Assembly (NCBI RefSeq): GCF_032678705.1
Contig: NZ_JAVTSS010000002.1
Coordinates: forward strand, 806,001-870,000
From: Pedobacter frigiditerrae
GTDB taxonomy: Bacteria; Bacteroidota; Bacteroidia; Sphingobacteriales; Sphingobacteriaceae
DNA length: 64,000 nt
Direction of reading: 5' to 3'
Shown here: positions 62,104 through 64,000 of the stretch, piece after piece
Layout of the letters: the number at the start of each line of letters is the position of its first letter
Numbering within the stretch: the stretch's first letter is position 1
Notes under the pieces: generated by a model
Seen by the model: the letters and a program-made list of their open reading frames with translations, nothing else
Database searches by the model: none
What the model was told of the DNA's origin: nothing
Translations under genes and position numbers: made by a program

Positions 62104-62199
62104 TGTATTGTATTTAATAATTAAGTGTGCAATGTACATAATTAATTATTAATAAATGCAAATACCTCATTTTTTGGTAAATAACTATGAAACAGGCTT

Positions 62200-63153
62200 T
62201 TATTTTGCAAGTTTGCCCACTAGATTTACAGTTATTTCACTAGAATGTGGGATACCCAAGGTTGTCCCAGGAGTTATTTTTAAAAGGTTTTTTAAATAGA
62301 CGTCTGTTATTCCTTGATATAATCTCTTTCTAGCGGCCATATCTTCTTCCATTACGCCATCAACCCTGTTTACATACATTTTTCCATCCGCAGCAACGAT
62401 CAAGGAAAAGCGATAGGCAAAGGCTTTATAAGATTTTTTAATCTCAATTCTATACTCTGGATAAATGTAATCGTAAGCTTGAGTTCTGTGTGTTGTAGCA
62501 TCTTGCGTGCTAAATTTTTCTACTGTAACAAAATCTCCTTTCGGTGTAAATACAACAGGCTCTCTTGCAGCAAATGCTATTTTTGCATTTGATGGATCTT
62601 TGTTTGTCTTGTCTGAAAGGTTTTTGATGAATAGTGTGTCTGCTTTAGTTGGCCTTTGAAGTTCTCCAACCGTAGTGTGAAGGACTTTTTCAATATATTT
62701 TTGGGTGTAGTAAGTGCAATAAACATCAGAGCGAACATCGTCATCTCCTGCTATAACTCTACCATCAACCTGTAGCCTTTGTAAAATCAGGCTATCTTTG
62801 GTTATGGTTTTTACCCTAAAATATTCTCTTGCAAAATTATAAACTTGGCCATGGTCAAATTGGAGATAAAAGGCTTCCATTCCTTGCTTTTCTGGACTAT
62901 AGGCAAGCATTGTATCTGGAGATTTAAATTGAATTATCCAAGTAGGTTCTTGCTGAAACCCATCCTTATTAAAGGATAATCCGTTTTTAAACCTACGCTT
63001 AACTTCATAAAAACGGATACCATTTACATCTCGAAAAGTTAAATCACTTTCAGGCTCCTCGTCTTTATTAGATTTTTCAGATTTAGAGTTACATGCACAG
63101 CAAAAAAGTAAACTTATAATTAGAACCGGGAAAGAAAGGAGATTAAATTTCAT
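62200..63153 (-). CDS. Exported lipoprotein of unknown function
   Basis: A 317-residue protein from the methionine at 63153. The signal peptide is of the lipoprotein type, with a CCAC segment near residue 20 in LLFCCACNSKSE, although it could instead be cut before it. The mature N-terminus is acidic (SEKSNKDEEPESD). The rest is a mixed fold that I cannot assign, with FRDVNGIRFYEVKRRF and FYLQFDHGQVYNFAREYFRVK. It lies 37 bp after the glycosidase-like gene in the same direction and may share its transcript. No catalytic motif was recognised. Confidence 0.65.
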   Translation of the reverse strand: MKFNLLSFPVLIISLLFCCACNSKSEKSNKDEEPESDLTFRDVNGIRFYEVKRRFKNGLSFNKDGFQQEPTWIIQFKSPDTMLAYSPEKQGMEAFYLQFDHGQVYNFAREYFRVKTITKDSLILQRLQVDGRVIAGDDDVRSDVYCTYYTQKYIEKVLHTTVGELQRPTKADTLFIKNLSDKTNKDPSNAKIAFAAREPVVFTPKGDFVTVEKFSTQDATTHRTQAYDYIYPEYRIEIKKSYKAFAYRFSLIVAADGKMYVNRVDGVMEEDMAARKRLYQGITDVYLKNLLKITPGTTLGIPHSSEITVNLVGKLAK

Positions 63154-63189
63154 TATAAACAACACTCACAAATAACAGCGGCAAATATA

Positions 63190-64000
63190 TTATTGTTTCT
63201 TTTTTAAAAGGATAACATTCGCAACTTTTCTTTCTCCTTCATGGTCCCATTTTTTATTATCTGAAGGGAAATTAACCACTCCGTTTCCAGCAAAAGATGA
63301 AACCCATAAAGTTGTAGAGCCGCCGCCATCTAAATTAATCGAACTCGAACAACCTAACCAGCGCATCAAATTAGTTAATTCGTAAAGACTCATCCCAGCA
63401 GAGTTTTCTTGCCTTCCGTCTACCGTAAGCAAAATGATGTTTCCGTTCGGTTTAAAACCAACGGCACTTCTAGGGTGACGAGCTTTGGTAAAAGATGTGG
63501 TGTCTAATTTTTCGTTGTGCTGATTAAAGGTTAACAAAGGTCCACTTAGCATCACATCTTTTTCTGTTAAAGTGTTTTCCCAGTTTGGAGTATTATCCCA
63601 CTTTTTTAAACTTAATTTACCTTGATCTATAACTATTGCAGCTTTCTGATGCCTTGCTCTATTTCCATTTTTGTCTAATACATTTTGTTTAATTACAGCA
63701 CCATCCATTTTAATGAAATCGACAGAACCACCATTCGCAACATCGAAAAATGTACCGTTAATGGCCGCCAATGCATTAAGTTCTTTGCCAAAAGTAGAAG
63801 TTGTTTTCTTTTCCTTTATTTCATTGCCAAATGCAAAAACAGGAGCGTTACCTTTTCTTTTAATTTCTATGTAAGCGATGTATTGATTTGCAGCAAATAG
63901 ATTTTTTTGATCAAAATGATGTGTGATTAATTTTGTTTTAGGTGCAATTTTCTGCTTTTGCCATTTTGCTTTAACCAGTGTTGTGGAGTCGATATTTTGC
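63190..64000 (-). CDS. NAGPA-type phosphodiester glycosidase, 5' end outside window
   Basis: The frame stays open to the window edge (about 270 codons), so the N-terminus is missing. It contains the NAGPA domain of phosphodiester glycosidases. Signature parts are ALAAINGTFFD, RHPRSAVGFKPNGNIILLTVDGRQ, and the ending SSSINLDGGGSTTLW. These enzymes release sugars from phosphodiesters; mammalian NAGPA uncovers mannose-6-phosphate, while bacterial ones may act on capsule or teichoic-type polymers. The residues preceding AINGT, read from the minus strand, are in frame (GKELNALAAINGTFF). It is followed by a lipoprotein gene 37 bp downstream. Confidence 0.8.
   Translation of the reverse strand, partial: QNIDSTTLVKAKWQKQKIAPKTKLITHHFDQKNLFAANQYIAYIEIKRKGNAPVFAFGNEIKEKKTTSTFGKELNALAAINGTFFDVANGGSVDFIKMDGAVIKQNVLDKNGNRARHQKAAIVIDQGKLSLKKWDNTPNWENTLTEKDVMLSGPLLTFNQHNEKLDTTSFTKARHPRSAVGFKPNGNIILLTVDGRQENSAGMSLYELTNLMRWLGCSSSINLDGGGSTTLWVSSFAGNGVVNFPSDNKKWDHEGERKVANVILLKKKQ

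Noticed and set aside
1..64000. tRNA, rRNA or riboswitch genes
   Set aside because: Looked for TPsiC-like GGTTCRANYCC stems, rRNA blocks and thiamine or other riboswitch motifs near thiL and nad genes; none was convincing.

Overview
The window looks like chromosomal DNA of a Bacteroidota member, most likely Sphingobacteriaceae (Pedobacter-like). It is AT-rich, and several genes are preceded by the Bacteroidota promoter -7 element TAnnTTTG rather than by a Shine-Dalgarno site. Marker genes also fit: a split DsbD set, a DUF4175 coiled-coil protein, GIN-domain and Ig-like lipoproteins, a YbeY with the lineage-typical GYKDK motif, and many short palindromic intergenic repeats. Genus and species are inferred, not shown. 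No rRNA, tRNA, riboswitch or CRISPR array was recognised.

Layout. Positions 1-6.6 kb hold a partial VIT/von Willebrand A protein and a leftward run birA, two nDsbD paralogues, dsbD, pfkA. At 6.6-11 kb lie rsfS, ftsH, a LUD-domain gene and a ketoacyl-ACP synthase III. At 11-20.4 kb a leftward housekeeping run (DUF2752, TM2, NIF3, C4 zinc ribbon) is interrupted by a 5.0 kb integrative element. At 20.9-41.3 kb are mfd, a FrnE-like DsbA, an M14 peptidase, cdsA, a CPBP protease, dusB, apaG, a zinc metallopeptidase, purU, rmuC, thiL and nadA. At 41.7-50.6 kb are nadB, a gamma-carbonic-anhydrase-like protein, an Ig-like lipoprotein, mnmG with two parS-like sites, a small membrane protein and an ABC-F ATPase. 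The last part holds a GIN-domain protein, a Tat-exported PLP enzyme with ApbE-DUF2271 and PepSY membrane genes, ybeY, DUF4175, a GDPD-GH16 fusion, a cold-shock protein and a partial NAGPA-type glycosidase.

The main accessory feature is the element at 13486-18513. It is bounded by a perfect 19-bp direct repeat lying on what was a TAATG stop/start overlap between NIF3 and the zinc-ribbon gene, so both coding sequences survive while their translational coupling is broken. It carries a tyrosine recombinase with paired 9-bp arm-type sites at both ends, a candidate HUH (rolling-circle) Rep protein with repeated sites around it, a small HTH protein, a HEPN-like plus coiled-coil gene pair and one unknown gene. 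There are no capsid or conjugation genes. It reads as a compact integrative, possibly rolling-circle-replicating, element.

The second theme is the density of short interspersed repeats. One family has ends like TGTCATYCTGAG and is usually arranged as an inverted pair; one copy is a perfect 26-bp inverted repeat and another appears nested inside a third. Other families are the CCCCTAAAGGGG type between gene ends, the TCATCCGATGA hairpin (2 copies), a TAAAGCGGAAAGCGGGACT type, and a 22-bp inverted pair enclosing a hypothetical gene.
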